Below are positions 42,340-51,346 of a stretch of DNA of 58,467 nt, piece after piece. This DNA is from Pseudonocardia sulfidoxydans NBRC 16205. GTDB taxonomy: Bacteria > Actinomycetota > Actinomycetes > Mycobacteriales > Pseudonocardiaceae. The stretch covers positions 1-58,467 of the forward strand of contig NZ_BJVJ01000040.1 of assembly GCF_007989085.1 (NCBI RefSeq). The letters are read 5' to 3'. Numbering within the stretch: the stretch's first letter is position 1; each line of letters opens with the position of its first letter. The translations under genes were made by a program, and so were the position numbers. The notes beneath the pieces were generated by a model. That model had not been told where the DNA came from. It ran no database searches and saw nothing but the letters and a program-made list of their open reading frames with translations.

Positions 42340-43225
42340 TCGAGTCGCGTCCGCGTTGCACGAGCTGCGGGTCGGGCGGGTAGACGAGCGACGGGTCCTT
42401 GCCGACGTAGTCGAACTGGTCGAGGAAGAACCGCATCGCGGCGAGCCGGCCGCGCTTCTTGTCGTTGCTCTTGATCGACGTCCACGGCGCGAAGTCGGTG
42501 TCGGTGTGCTCGATCATCGCCTCCTTGGCCGCCGTGTAGTCGTCCCAGCGGTCGAGCGACTCGAGGTCCATCGCGGACAGCTTCCAGCGGCGGACGGGGT
42601 CGATCTGGCGGATGGCGAACCGGGTGCGCTGCTCGGAGCGGGTCACCGAGAACCACAGCTTGGTGAGGGTGAACCCGCTCTCGATCAGCATCTCCTCGAA
42701 CTGCGGGGCCTGGCGCAGGAAGATCTCGTACTCGCGGTCGGTGCAGAAGCCCATGACGCGTTCGACGCCGGCGCGGTTGTACCAGGAGCGGTCGAACAGC
42801 ACGATCTCCCCGGCCGTGGGGAGCTGGGTGACGTAGCGGTGGAAGTACCACTGCCCGCGCTCGGTCTCCGTCGGCTTGTTCAGGGCGACGACCCGGGCGG
42901 CGCGCGGGTTGAGGTGTTCGAGGAAGCGCTTGATCGTGCCGCCCTTACCGGCGGCGTCGCGCCCCTCGAAGAGGATGACGTGCTTGGCGCCGACGTCCTG
43001 GGTCCAGTACTGGAACTTCAACAGCTCGACCTGCAGCTGGTACTTCTCCGCCTCGTAGAGGTCGCGGTCGAGGCGCTCGTTGTAGGGGTAGTCCTCGTGC
43101 CAGGTCAGGACAGGGTTGCCACCCGGGTCGATCAGGTCGGGGTCGGAGCCGTGCGCGTCGTGGCGCACGCTGTAGCCCTCGCGCAGCAGCTCGTCCAGGT
43201 ACTCGCGGAAGTTGCCGTGGATCAT
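42329..43225 (-). CDS. ppk2: Polyphosphate kinase 2
   Basis: PPK2-family kinase that transfers phosphate between polyphosphate and nucleotides. The 298-residue protein has Walker A FEGRDAAGKGGTIKRF (87-102), RGQWYFHRYVTQLP, Walker B LFDRSWYNRAGVERVMGF and the lid segment EQRTRFAIRQIDPVRRWKLS. A single PPK2 domain of this length belongs to the one-domain class. ATG 43225 follows the GH15 gene by 95 bp on the same strand. Confidence 0.95.
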   Translation of the reverse strand: MIHGNFREYLDELLREGYSVRHDAHGSDPDLIDPGGNPVLTWHEDYPYNERLDRDLYEAEKYQLQVELLKFQYWTQDVGAKHVILFEGRDAAGKGGTIKRFLEHLNPRAARVVALNKPTETERGQWYFHRYVTQLPTAGEIVLFDRSWYNRAGVERVMGFCTDREYEIFLRQAPQFEEMLIESGFTLTKLWFSVTRSEQRTRFAIRQIDPVRRWKLSAMDLESLDRWDDYTAAKEAMIEHTDTDFAPWTSIKSNDKKRGRLAAMRFFLDQFDYVGKDPSLVYPPDPQLVQRGRDSIKD

Positions 43226-43320
43226 CGTGGAATCCCCAAGCGTGTTCGGTGGCCTCACGCGCCAGCCTGGTCGGGGAGGCGTCGTCCCGCAATGTGCTCG
43301 GGGGAGCCGCAGGGACGGGG

Positions 43321-45138
43321 TCAGTCGCCGAGCGCCTCGTCCAACGTGATGGCCGCGTCGATCAGCGCGAGGTGGGTGAAGGCCTGCGGGAAGTTGCCGA
43401 TCTGCTCGCCGGTCAGCGCGATCTCCTCGGAGAACAACCCCACGTGGTTGGCGTAGGTCAGCATCTTCTCGAACGCCAGCCGCGCGTCCTCGAGACGCCC
43501 GGCGCGGGCCAGCGCGTCGACGTACATGAAGGTGCACAACGAGAACGTGCCCTCCGAGCCGCGCAGCCCGTCGGGGGAGGCGGCCGGGTCGTAGCGGTAG
43601 ACGAGGCTGTCGGTGACGAGCTCGTCCTCCATCGCGGCGAGGGTGGAGCGCCACATCGGGTCGGAGGGGACGACGAACCCGACCGTCGACATCCGCAGCA
43701 GCGACGAGTCGAGGACCTTGTCGTCGTAGTGCTGGACGAACGCCTGCCGTCCCTCGTCGAACCCGCGGGTCATGATCTGGTCGTAGATCGCGTCCCGGGC
43801 GGCGGTCCAGCCGGCGACGTCGCCCGGACGGCCCCGCTCGGCGGCCATCCGGATGCCGCGGTCGAACGCCACCCAGCTCATCAGCCGGCCGTAGGTGAAG
43901 TCCTTGCGCCCGCCCCGGGTCTCCCAGATTCCCTCCTCGGGCTGGTCCCAGTTGCGGGCCAGCCAGTCGAGGACCAGACCGATCTGCGTCCAGCCGCGGT
44001 GGCCGTAGGCGATGCCGTGCCGGTCGGCGAAAGAGATGCTGTCCAGCGCCTCGCCGTAGATGTCGAGCTGCAGCTGGTCGGCGGCGCCGTTGCCGATCCG
44101 GACGGGCCGCGACCCGCGGTGGCCCGACCAGTGCGGCAGCTCCTCCTCGACGAGGTCGGACGTGCCGTCGACGCGGTACATGATCTTGAGCGGTGACCCG
44201 GTACCGCCGGCCTCGGCGACCCGGTCGCGCAACCACCCGGCGAACTGCGCCGCCTCGCCGGTGAAACCCATCTTGAGCAGCGCGTACACACTGAACGACG
44301 CGTCCCGCACCCACGTGTACCGGTAGTCCCAGTTGCGTTCCCCGCCGATCTGCTCGGGCAACGCGGCGGTCGGTGCGGCGACGAGCGCACCCGTCGGCCG
44401 GTACGTCATCAGCTTGAGGGTGATCGCGGACCGGCCCAGCATCTCCCGCCAGCGGCCCTTGTACGTCGAGCGGCCCAGCCACACCCGCCAGAACCCGACT
44501 GTCTCGTCGAACAGGCCCCGCAGATCGGCGACGCGCAAGTCGCGCGGCGGCCCGTCCGCACCCGCCTCGAGCACGAACCCGCGCAGGTCACCGGCTCGCA
44601 GGTCGACGCGGACGCGCAGGTCCCCGTCGTCGACCGCCATGTGGGCCAGTGGTGCATCGCCGGGCTCGCGGACGGCGTGCAGCGTGAGCGTCAGGTCGTC
44701 GCCGGCGAACACCGCACCGTGGTCGCCGATGTGGAGCGCGTGCCGGGCCCGGCCGTAGTCGAACCGCGGCGCGATGTCGACGTCGAACGACATCTGGCCA
44801 CGCACGCAGCGCATCATCCGGACGATCCGGTGCCGGCCGGTGACGTCCGGCCCGGCGGGCGGCATGAAGTCCAGGACCTCCCCGACGCCGGCCTCGGTGA
44901 TGAAGCGTGTGATGAGCACGGCCGTGTCCGGGTGGTACATCTGCTTGGCGTCGTAACTGCCGAGGGCGGGCCGGATGCGGAAGTGGCCGCCCTTCTCGTC
45001 GTCGAGCAGCGCGCCGAAGACGGTGGGGGAGTCGAACCGTGGGCAGCAGAACCAGTCGACGGAGCCGTCGGTGCTCACCAGCGCGGCCGTGTGCAGGTCC
45101 CCGATGAGCCCGTGTTCTGCGATCGCCGCCTCGACCAT
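43321..45138 (-). CDS. Glycoside hydrolase family 15 (glucoamylase/trehalase-like)
   Basis: A 605-residue GH15 protein. The N-terminal beta-sandwich begins IAEHGLIGDLHTAALVSTDG SVDW. The catalytic (alpha/alpha)6 barrel includes ERNWDYRYTWVRDASFSVYA, the first acidic motif QPEEGIWETRGG and the second GLFSEEIALTGEQIGNFPQA. In actinobacteria such proteins include an inorganic-phosphate-dependent trehalase, so trehalose is a likely substrate, but maltodextrins remain possible. No signal peptide, hence cytoplasmic. Followed by ppk2 in the same direction. Confidence 0.92.
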   Translation of the reverse strand: MVEAAIAEHGLIGDLHTAALVSTDGSVDWFCCPRFDSPTVFGALLDDEKGGHFRIRPALGSYDAKQMYHPDTAVLITRFITEAGVGEVLDFMPPAGPDVTGRHRIVRMMRCVRGQMSFDVDIAPRFDYGRARHALHIGDHGAVFAGDDLTLTLHAVREPGDAPLAHMAVDDGDLRVRVDLRAGDLRGFVLEAGADGPPRDLRVADLRGLFDETVGFWRVWLGRSTYKGRWREMLGRSAITLKLMTYRPTGALVAAPTAALPEQIGGERNWDYRYTWVRDASFSVYALLKMGFTGEAAQFAGWLRDRVAEAGGTGSPLKIMYRVDGTSDLVEEELPHWSGHRGSRPVRIGNGAADQLQLDIYGEALDSISFADRHGIAYGHRGWTQIGLVLDWLARNWDQPEEGIWETRGGRKDFTYGRLMSWVAFDRGIRMAAERGRPGDVAGWTAARDAIYDQIMTRGFDEGRQAFVQHYDDKVLDSSLLRMSTVGFVVPSDPMWRSTLAAMEDELVTDSLVYRYDPAASPDGLRGSEGTFSLCTFMYVDALARAGRLEDARLAFEKMLTYANHVGLFSEEIALTGEQIGNFPQAFTHLALIDAAITLDEALGD

Positions 45139-46179
45139 TCGCTCCCCCTCGCTCGCCGGGAGATCAGACTTGCAGCGACCGGGCGCGGGCGCCAGGGCCG
45201 ACCGGCGGCGGTGTCCTCACCGGACGGGGCGCCCAACGTCTGGCTGTGCCACACGATCGGGGGAACCGCGGCCGGAGACCGCCTTGCGGTGCCTGGTCTG
45301 CTGATCCCCGGGCGCGCCTCGTCGCCGACGACCTGCCGTTCGGGGCCGGCGGAAAGCTCGCGATGACGACATCGGACGTCGGCGCCCGACCCGACGACGC
45401 ACGGCCCGGGGCCATGGCCCGGCATCCGCTCGTGTCGGTCTCCGCGCTTGCCGCGGCGGCGTTTCGTCATGGTCCGGGCCGCGGAGGGTCAGGGCGGCCC
45501 GGGGAGCTGCTGCGTCGGTACGTGCAGGGGTGCGTGAAGGTCCGGTGGTGCCTGTCGTCCTTGGTGGTGATCTCGGCGAGTGTGCTCCTCGGGGAGGTCG
45601 TCCTGTCGTCCGCGCAGGGGACTTCCGCTTCGTTCAACACGTTCGCGGGCAAGCCGTCGCGACGCTGTTCCCTGCGCCGCAAGACAATGCCGGTTATCAC
45701 GTCATCGGTACCAACGAGCCATCATCTTGTTCATCTACCGATGAGAGGTCATCCTGCTCGGGTGCCGACGACGTGTCAGCCAGGAGACCGGGGACAACCA
45801 TGACCGCACTCGTGCGCTGGTGACGGCGACCAGCGCGACGACCGTGCTGGCCCGCAACCGGGTATCAGGTGCGCCTGGTGGCGCCCGGACTGCTCTCCCC
45901 GCGACCGGCCGCCACGGCCGCACCCGGCTCATCGATCCCTCCGCGCGGGCCGAGCTCGCCGCGCGCCGGGTGCTGCCCGACGCCGGCAGAGACGCCGCCG
46001 GAGCGGCGCCCTACGCGCTGGCCCTGCTGCCGCTGCTGCCCGCGATCAGCGGGTTCGTCGTCGACGTCCGGATCATCGACGGCTGGGCCCCGCACCCGGT
46101 CTATCCCGGCCAAGTCCGGTTCCGCCTCGCCGCCCCCCGCCGGACATTCGGGCCCGGTTCGAGCACGCGGCGTTTCAGC
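45139..46179. other. Gene-poor stretch between GH15 and transposon debris
   Basis: No complete gene is supportable in about 1 kb. The best coding-like piece is a plus-strand frame around 45925-46130 reading LIDPSARAELAARRVLPDAG then ALLPLLPAISGFVVDVRIID, without a clear start or an end of matching character. It may be a fragment of a lost gene. No repeat or RNA noticed. Confidence 0.35.
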
Positions 46180-46440
46180 CTTCCGCCGGGTCGCCCTGGC
46201 AGCGGCTCTGGCAGCGCCATCTCAGGGGCGAGCGACTCGGGATCGGCCCCGGGCGGACCGGCACGACAGGAGAGGCCAAGGCGACGACCGCTTGCCAGAT
46301 GCGGTTCTGGTCCAGCTCGTACAGCGGCAGGTTCGTCAGCCCGGTGTCCTTCGCAGCGCGGATGCGGTCCTCGGCGCGGGCGCGTCGGCGGTGGCGTAGC
46401 TCGAGGTCGGCAAGTTGGCGGCCGGGTCCGCCGGGGCGGG
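46180..46440 (-). pseudogene. C-terminal remnant of an IS1380-type transposase
   Basis: Minus-strand reading from 46440 gives RQLADLELRHRRRARAEDRI then RAAKDTGLTNLPLYELDQNR and IWQAVVALA. This is the IS1380 transposase region around AEDRIRxAKDTGLxNLP. Beyond this the frame decays. The catalytic N-terminal two thirds are absent upstream, so only a scrap of the element remains. Confidence 0.6.
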
Positions 46441-46528
46441 TGTGGTGGCGAATCGAGCCGGCCGGCGGTGGGCTGACAACTACGGCCGAGGCTGTGCCCG
46501 CGACTCGCCGGCGTCGATGTCAGCCGGG

Positions 46529-46580
46529 TAGGCCGCGACGGCGTAGGTGGCGTGACGATCGAGGTTGTGCCGGGCTCGCT
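46529..46580. repeat. 52-bp direct repeat, copy A (left of merR-hsp20)
   Basis: This segment is 48/52 identical to 48975-49026 in the same orientation. On the minus strand it encodes RARHNLDRHATYAVAAY, the same peptide found in the small frame at 48923-49117, so both copies derive from one gene family. The two copies flank the merR-hsp20-hypothetical gene block. Confidence 0.75.
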
Positions 46581-46739
46581 TTGGTGACATCGGTTATCGG
46601 AACTGCCCGAATGCCGGCCCGCGAGGCCCTCCGGCTGCGTCGGAGTGGCCGTCGCGGACCGACTGTCGCGGGCGCCGCAGGGGTGTGGGGTCACCCTCGC
46701 TCGTTTGCCACGCACTGTGATCCGTGGGCTGGTCGGCGC

Positions 46740-47243
46740 TCAGGTGCGACGGTCCAACTGCGCGGTGAGGGTCGAGATCTCGTCGCGCGCCTCGTCGAGG
46801 CGGCGCCGCGTCACGCGCAGCTGGTCCTCGCGGTCCTCGAGGTCGGCGCGGGCCTCGTCGCGGTCGCGGACGGCCTGCCGGTGTTCCTCGTCGGCACGCC
46901 GGCGAGCGGCTTCGGCCTGGTCGCGGTCCCGGCGGGCCTCGTCGCGGGCGTCGTCGGCGCGCCGGCGCGCGTCGTCCTCGGCCTCGACCCGCTTCTCCAG
47001 GTCGGCGATCGTCCGGGCCGAACCGAGGCTGTGCCCGGCGTCGAGGAGCGCGCGCAGCCTGACGACCTCGGTGAGCTGGCGGCGGGAGTAGCGGCGGTGC
47101 CCACCGGCCGTGCGGTGCGGGTGCAGCACACCCGCGGTGTCGAGGCTGCGCAGGAATGCAGGCTGCACGTCGAGCAGCTCGGCCGCCTGACCCATCGACA
47201 CCGACGGGTAGTCCTCGTCGTCGAGCTGCTCGAGCCCCGTCAT
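46740..47243 (-). CDS. MerR-family regulator with long coiled coil (HspR-like position)
   Basis: A 167-residue protein. The N-terminal MerR helix-turn-helix reads VSMGQAAELLDVQPAFLRSL and GVLHPHRTAGGHRRYSRRQL. The remaining 100 residues form a very charged coiled coil (EKRVEAEDDARRRADDARDE and similar), longer than in HspR. It is divergent from hsp20 with 180 bp between and is probably its heat-shock or protein-damage sensor. ATG 47243 has GGAGGTGGGCG directly upstream. Confidence 0.88.
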   Translation of the reverse strand: MTGLEQLDDEDYPSVSMGQAAELLDVQPAFLRSLDTAGVLHPHRTAGGHRRYSRRQLTEVVRLRALLDAGHSLGSARTIADLEKRVEAEDDARRRADDARDEARRDRDQAEAARRRADEEHRQAVRDRDEARADLEDREDQLRVTRRRLDEARDEISTLTAQLDRRT

Positions 47244-47258
47244 CGCCCACCTCCGCAC

Positions 47259-47274
47259 ACTCCAGGGTACTCCA
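47259..47274. promoter_or_regulatory. Direct repeat upstream of the MerR gene
   Basis: ACTCCA occurs at 47259-47264 and 47269-47274, exactly one helical turn apart, between the MerR start and its probable promoter. It could be an autoregulatory binding site. Confidence 0.35.
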
Positions 47275-47326
47275 CTCTACAGCCGAGCAAACCGAGAACC
47301 TCCAGCCGTCGCTAAAAATTTCTTCG

Positions 47327-47365
47327 AATCTCCGCTTGCTTCTCGGAAAATCTCCTGTCTAGACT
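47327..47365 (+). promoter_or_regulatory. hsp20 promoter with paired repeats
   Basis: TTGCTT (47336-47341) and TAGACT (47360-47365), 18 bp apart, make a credible promoter about 60 bp upstream of hsp20. AATCTCC occurs at 47327-47333 and again at 47349-47355, 22 bp apart (two helical turns), bracketing the -35 box; this is a likely regulator site. A small inverted repeat CAGCCG-CA-CGGCTG (47375-47388) follows in the leader. Confidence 0.5.
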
Positions 47366-47423
47366 TCAGGTATTCAGCCGCACGGCTGGTGCATCGCACA
47401 CCGACACGAGAGGAGAATCAGCG

Positions 47424-47867
47424 ATGCTGATGCGTACCGACCCGTTCCGCGAGCTCGATCGCATCGCCCAGCAGGCGTTCGGCGCCACACCCGGGACCTG
47501 GTCGCGTCCCGCGGGCATGCCGATGGACGCCTACCGGCAGGGCGACGAGTACGTCGTCGAGTTCGACCTGCCGGGTGTCGACCCGTCCGCGATCGACATC
47601 TCCCTGGAACGCGACGTCCTCACCGTCCGGGCCGAACGCCGGCCGACCCAGGACGGCTCCGTCGAGATGCAGGTGTCCGAGCGCCCGCTCGGCGCCTTCT
47701 CCCGCCAGCTGTTCCTCGGCGACGCGCTCGACGGTGACCACATCCACGCCTCCTATGACGCCGGCGTCCTGACGCTCCGGATTCCTGTCGCCGAGAGGGC
47801 GAAGCCCCGCTCCATCGCAGTGACGGCCGGCGCAGGCCCACGGGCGCTGAGCACCGGATCGCCCTGA
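47424..47867 (+). CDS. Small heat shock protein, Hsp20 family
   Basis: A 147-residue ATP-independent chaperone. The alpha-crystallin domain runs from about 35 to 130: [38 protein letters not shown] and [20 protein letters not shown]. The C-terminal IxI-like anchor is SIAV. An AGAGGAGAA ribosome site precedes the ATG. It is controlled from the region shared with the divergent MerR gene and ends at a strong terminator. Confidence 0.94.
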   Translation: MLMRTDPFRELDRIAQQAFGATPGTWSRPAGMPMDAYRQGDEYVVEFDLPGVDPSAIDISLERDVLTVRAERRPTQDGSVEMQVSERPLGAFSRQLFLGDALDGDHIHASYDAGVLTLRIPVAERAKPRSIAVTAGAGPRALSTGSP

Positions 47868-47872
47868 CCGTC

Positions 47873-47920
47873 GGCCCGGTACGGCCCGGCCCGTCGCGCC
47901 GGCCCGGGCCGTACCGGGCC
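47873..47920 (+). terminator. Terminator after hsp20
   Basis: A perfect 17-bp stem pairs 47873-47889 (GGCCCGGTACGGCCCGG) with 47904-47920 across a 14-base loop, starting 5 bp after the hsp20 stop. Strong GC hairpin without a T-run. Confidence 0.75.
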
Positions 47921-47964
47921 CATGACCAACCCCCCCCCGAACCGGACACCGACCAGGAGTTCCC

Positions 47965-48408
47965 GTGAGCCTCCAGCACGTATGGCTGCAGATGTGCGAC
48001 GGCGGCCTCGTCCGCGCCGACCGGATCAGCGAGATCGTCGTCCGGCCTGCACCGGCGGCGTCCGGTGGCCGACCACGATGGTTGATCGACGTCGTCGTGC
48101 CCACCCCGTCGGGAGCCGGCGACCGTCACGGATGGCACACCGGGTCGCTGCACCGCACCCTCGCGCAGTCGCAGGACGAGCCGCCCGACGCCCCGGTGGC
48201 CCTGGCGCGACTCCTCGCGCAGCTCGACGAGCTCGACGTCGCCGGGGTGGTGTCCACCCGCGCCGACGACGGCCCCGCGTCGACGAGGTTCGTCGTCACC
48301 TCGTTCCGCACCGGAGCCTGCCCGCCCGCCGAGCACCCCGACACCGCGGCCGTGCAGGCCGGCGACGTCCGACCGGACGGCCTGCCCCGTCCCGCAGTCG
48401 TGCACTGA
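47965..48408 (+). CDS. Hypothetical protein (147 aa)
   Basis: GTG 47965, behind an AGGAG site, opens a frame MSLQHVWLQMCDGGLVRADR that continues ISEIVVRPAP and WLIDVVVPTPSGAGDRHGWH, suggesting a small beta-rich fold, then a helical part (LARLLAQLDELDVAGVV). No membrane segment or known motif. It lies downstream of hsp20 but beyond its terminator, so it is probably separately transcribed. Function unknown. Confidence 0.6.
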   Translation: MSLQHVWLQMCDGGLVRADRISEIVVRPAPAASGGRPRWLIDVVVPTPSGAGDRHGWHTGSLHRTLAQSQDEPPDAPVALARLLAQLDELDVAGVVSTRADDGPASTRFVVTSFRTGACPPAEHPDTAAVQAGDVRPDGLPRPAVVH

Positions 48409-48922
48409 CCTCGCAGACCACGCCCCGAGACCGACCGGACGGCACGCCGCGACGGCGCCGCACGGCCGAGCCCACCGATCCGCTGCCGACGAGAGGGGGT
48501 GAGCGTCACCGAACGCACGCGCGCGGCCGAACGCCCCCTGGCCGCGCCCACAACGAACCGATGACGACCAGCAGGTGGTGGCCGGGCCCCCTCGGCCACC
48601 ACCTGCAACGACATGCGCAGGTCACGAGGAACAGAACAGCGGGCGCTCGGTTCCCTGGATGAGCGCGCCGAGGCCTCTCTCCACCAGGTTGGGAGGGCCC
48701 GGTCACCGCGTTGACCGAGTCTCGCCCGCCGCGACCGCTGAACCGACCGAAGCTGCGTTGCCGCCAGCGGGGCCTGAGGAACGCCGCTGGACCCTGGGCA
48801 GTGTCGGAGTTTCGCGGTCGGCGGAGCGGTCAGTGGGCGGTTCAGGCCCAGCCCGTATGGGCTTCTGCATCGTTGTGCGCCAACGATTCTAATGCCGAGA
48901 CGCACGAGTTGTCCGGCGGTGG
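48409..48922. other. Intergenic stretch without a supportable gene
   Basis: Open frames on both strands here are arginine- and proline-rich and lack motifs and ribosome sites. No strong repeat or hairpin seen. It separates the hypothetical gene at 47965 from the repeat-bearing small frame at 48923. Confidence 0.4.
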
Positions 48923-49117
48923 CTACTGCCACCGCTGTTCCTCCGCCTCACCGGCAGCAGTCTCGGCCACCAAGTAGGCCGCCACGGCGTAGGTGGCATG
49001 GCGATCGAGGTTGTGACGGGCTCGCTCCCGTAGCCGCGGGTGGTGCCGTGAGCCGGCGTTGCCGGCGGCATCCTGGATGTCGCGCAGCGTCAGCCGATCG
49101 AATGCGCGGAGCGACAC
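48923..49117 (-). CDS. Small helical protein containing the duplicated ARHNLDRHATYAVAAY segment
   Basis: A possible 64-residue protein, MSLRAFDRLTLRDIQDAAG then RARHNLDRHATYAVAAYLVA and an acidic end. It holds copy B of the 52-bp repeat (48975-49026); copy A survives alone at 46529-46580. Because one copy is clearly a scrap, this one may also be a fragment of a larger gene. GTG start at 49117 is weakly supported. Confidence 0.4.
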   Translation of the reverse strand: MSLRAFDRLTLRDIQDAAGNAGSRHHPRLRERARHNLDRHATYAVAAYLVAETAAGEAEEQRWQ

Positions 49118-49167
49118 ACCTATGTCGGCGGCGCCGAGGCCCCTTGCCGTGCTTGATGGCGCGGAGA

Positions 49168-49626
49168 TCAGACGTCGACCCGCATCGCGAAATGATAGGC
49201 ACCGATGTCGAGTCGCTCCCGGAGATAGAACCGGTGGGCACGAGTATTCGTGACACCGGAGTCGAGCTCCACCCGCACACAGCCCGCATCACGGCTCCGG
49301 GTTCGCAGCTCGGCCAGCAACTGGCTGGCGAATCCCCTCGAGCGGAGCGCCTCAGAGGTCACCAGATCGTCGACGTAGAGAATCCGACCGCGACTCGTCG
49401 ACAGGACCCGATATCCGGCAGCAGCGATGGGAATGCCGTCGGAGTCATCCGCGACGATGAATCTCAGGCCCTGGTCGTAACCGACGGTCGTGAGTTCCTC
49501 GAAGAGGTTACGAGTGAAGCCGGGGCGGAGCTGGGCGAGCAGATCGAATAGCCCCGAGTCGAACGTCGCCCTGTCGACCTCACGGATGAGGACGTCTCCG
49601 CCGCCGACGTGCCCCTGCGTGCTCAT
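49168..49626 (-). CDS. GNAT-family N-acetyltransferase
   Basis: A 152-residue single GNAT domain. Motif A is seen as GRILYVDDLVTSEALRSRGF followed by ASQLLAELRTRSRDAG, with R/Q-x-x-G-x-G/A represented by RSRGFAS. Motif B is RVELDSGVTNTRAHRFYLRE. ATG 49626 starts MSTQGHVGGGDVLIREVDRA. Acetyl acceptor unknown. Confidence 0.85.
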   Translation of the reverse strand: MSTQGHVGGGDVLIREVDRATFDSGLFDLLAQLRPGFTRNLFEELTTVGYDQGLRFIVADDSDGIPIAAAGYRVLSTSRGRILYVDDLVTSEALRSRGFASQLLAELRTRSRDAGCVRVELDSGVTNTRAHRFYLRERLDIGAYHFAMRVDV

Positions 49627-50118
49627 GGTGCTCCGCTCTCCTACCCCGTGGATCACCCCCGTTTCGGAAGGGGTGATTCACGTCTGCATCGTTCGATCTG
49701 CCGTCGACAGCTTCACCTGTGCGTCAGCCAACCGAGCACGCCGCCGGCTGCCCCGCCGTCCGCTCGGGGCCAGACCTCCTGGCTCCGATGTTCACGGAAA
49801 ACTACGTCCAGATCTCGTAGGTGCACTGCTGTCCCGTCGCCGAAAGCATTGCGAGTGTTGCGGACCGAGGAACTCCGCGTAGCGAAGGTCCGCTGCTTGG
49901 TCAGCAGGTCGGCCAGTGCCAGCATGTAGAACCCACGATCGACCGGACCCCGGGTCGCCGTACTTGAATGCGGCCCCGACGTCGGTCATCGGCGCGACCG
50001 ACGAGGCCGCGGAAGTCGAGGCTCTCACCCACCGAGGCGCGACGCGCTGGGTGCCGGCCACTACCGCCGCCCTGCCCGGTGAGTGTGTCTCGGGCCGTTG
50101 ACCCGGACGAGCGGGGGA
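49627..50118. other. Intergenic stretch between GNAT and gentisate operon
   Basis: No gene I can support strongly. A minus-strand frame at 49925-49713 (MLALADLLTKQRTFATRSS ...) has some coding appearance but no motif and no ribosome site. No notable repeats. Confidence 0.4.
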
Positions 50119-51336
50119 TCAGAGCTCCGAGCCGTAGAGCCAGTCGATATAGCGGTAGTCGTGGGTGTCTCGGTCACGGAGCAGCGCGTTGCGGGTGTCA
50201 CGGAAGAGACCACCGCAGTGCCACAGATCTCCCCACTGACGAGCTCGTCGCTGGACCGTCGCTGTGCGGACGGTCCGGAGTGCTGTGTAGCTCTCGAGAG
50301 CCCGGTCCCAGTCGGTCTGCTCACCGTCGTGGTACTTCTCGGCTTGCTCCGCGAGGCATACCGCGTCCTCCAGTGCCTGGCATGCGCCTTGCGCGAGGTA
50401 CTGGAGCATGGGGTGGGCGGCGTCGCCGGTCAGGACCACGCGTCCGTCCACCCAGGAGTCGATGGGCTCGCGATCGAACATCCGCCACCAACGGTTTCGC
50501 CACAGGTACGGCAGGCCGGCGCGGACAGATTCACACGTGCCTGCGAATGCGGCGCCGAGCTCGTCCGGGGTGCCCCAGTCCTCCTCGCCGGCGAGGGCCT
50601 TCGGGGACTGGAAGACCGCCACCTGGTTGAACATCTCGCCACGACGGAGGGGGTACTGCACGAAATGACATGCGGGACCGACGAAGACGGTCACGTCCTC
50701 GAGGGCGAGCGCATCCTGGTCGGGCATGTCTGACAGCGGGACCGCGCCCCGGTAGGCGACGTATGCCGAGCTGATCGGCTGGTCGTCGCTGAGCCGGCTG
50801 CGCAGCTGTGAGTTCAACCCGTCGGCCGCTACCACGATGCTGCCCGTGTCACGGCGCTGGTCGCTGACCGCTGTGGCGTGGTCTGGGCCGGTTTCGACCT
50901 GCTCGACCTTCGTCGCGGTGACCAGCTCGATCCCGGCATCTCGGCACGCCTGCACCAGGATGGTGTGCAGGTCGCTGCGGTGGATCACGACGTAGGGCGC
51001 GCCGTAACGTCGCCCGGCGTCTTCGAGGTCGAGTTGGGTCAGAACCTGGTTGTCGACGGCGTCTCGCATGATGAGCCGCCTTGGGGTGACACCCTGCTCG
51101 ATCACATCGTCGAGCAGACCCCACTCCCGGAGCACGCGGGTGGCGTTGGGCGCCATCTGCAGGCCCGCGCCGACCTCACCGAACTCCGCGGCCTGCTCAA
51201 GGACCCGGACAGTGCGGCCGGCGCGGTGCAGCGCGAGCGCGGTGCCGAGCCCGCCGATGCCGCCGCCGACGACAATGGCGTCCACAGGGGCTCCCGATCC
51301 GCCCGTCCCGGACACGTCGATGGACGCTTCGGTCAT
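50119..51336 (-). CDS. FAD monooxygenase, probable 3-hydroxybenzoate 6-hydroxylase
   Basis: Group A flavoprotein aromatic hydroxylase of 405 aa. Dinucleotide site AIVVGGGIGGLGTALALHRA (20-39), the DG motif SIVVAADGLNSQLRSRL and the GD motif GRVVLTGDAAHPMLQYLAQG are all present. Its position in an operon with gentisate dioxygenase, maleylpyruvate isomerase and fumarylpyruvate hydrolase indicates it makes gentisate, most probably from 3-hydroxybenzoate; salicylate 5-hydroxylation is less likely for a single-component enzyme. Last gene of the operon, 10 bp after the isomerase stop. Confidence 0.85.
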   Translation of the reverse strand: MTEASIDVSGTGGSGAPVDAIVVGGGIGGLGTALALHRAGRTVRVLEQAAEFGEVGAGLQMAPNATRVLREWGLLDDVIEQGVTPRRLIMRDAVDNQVLTQLDLEDAGRRYGAPYVVIHRSDLHTILVQACRDAGIELVTATKVEQVETGPDHATAVSDQRRDTGSIVVAADGLNSQLRSRLSDDQPISSAYVAYRGAVPLSDMPDQDALALEDVTVFVGPACHFVQYPLRRGEMFNQVAVFQSPKALAGEEDWGTPDELGAAFAGTCESVRAGLPYLWRNRWWRMFDREPIDSWVDGRVVLTGDAAHPMLQYLAQGACQALEDAVCLAEQAEKYHDGEQTDWDRALESYTALRTVRTATVQRRARQWGDLWHCGGLFRDTRNALLRDRDTHDYRYIDWLYGSEL

Positions 51337-51346
51337 TGAAACTCCT

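Noticed and set aside
45246..45803. Plus-strand frame after the GH15 gene as a membrane protein
   Set aside because: One hydrophobic stretch (SSLVVISASVLLGEVVL) is present, but the frame before and after is low-complexity and no homolog pattern or ribosome site supports it.
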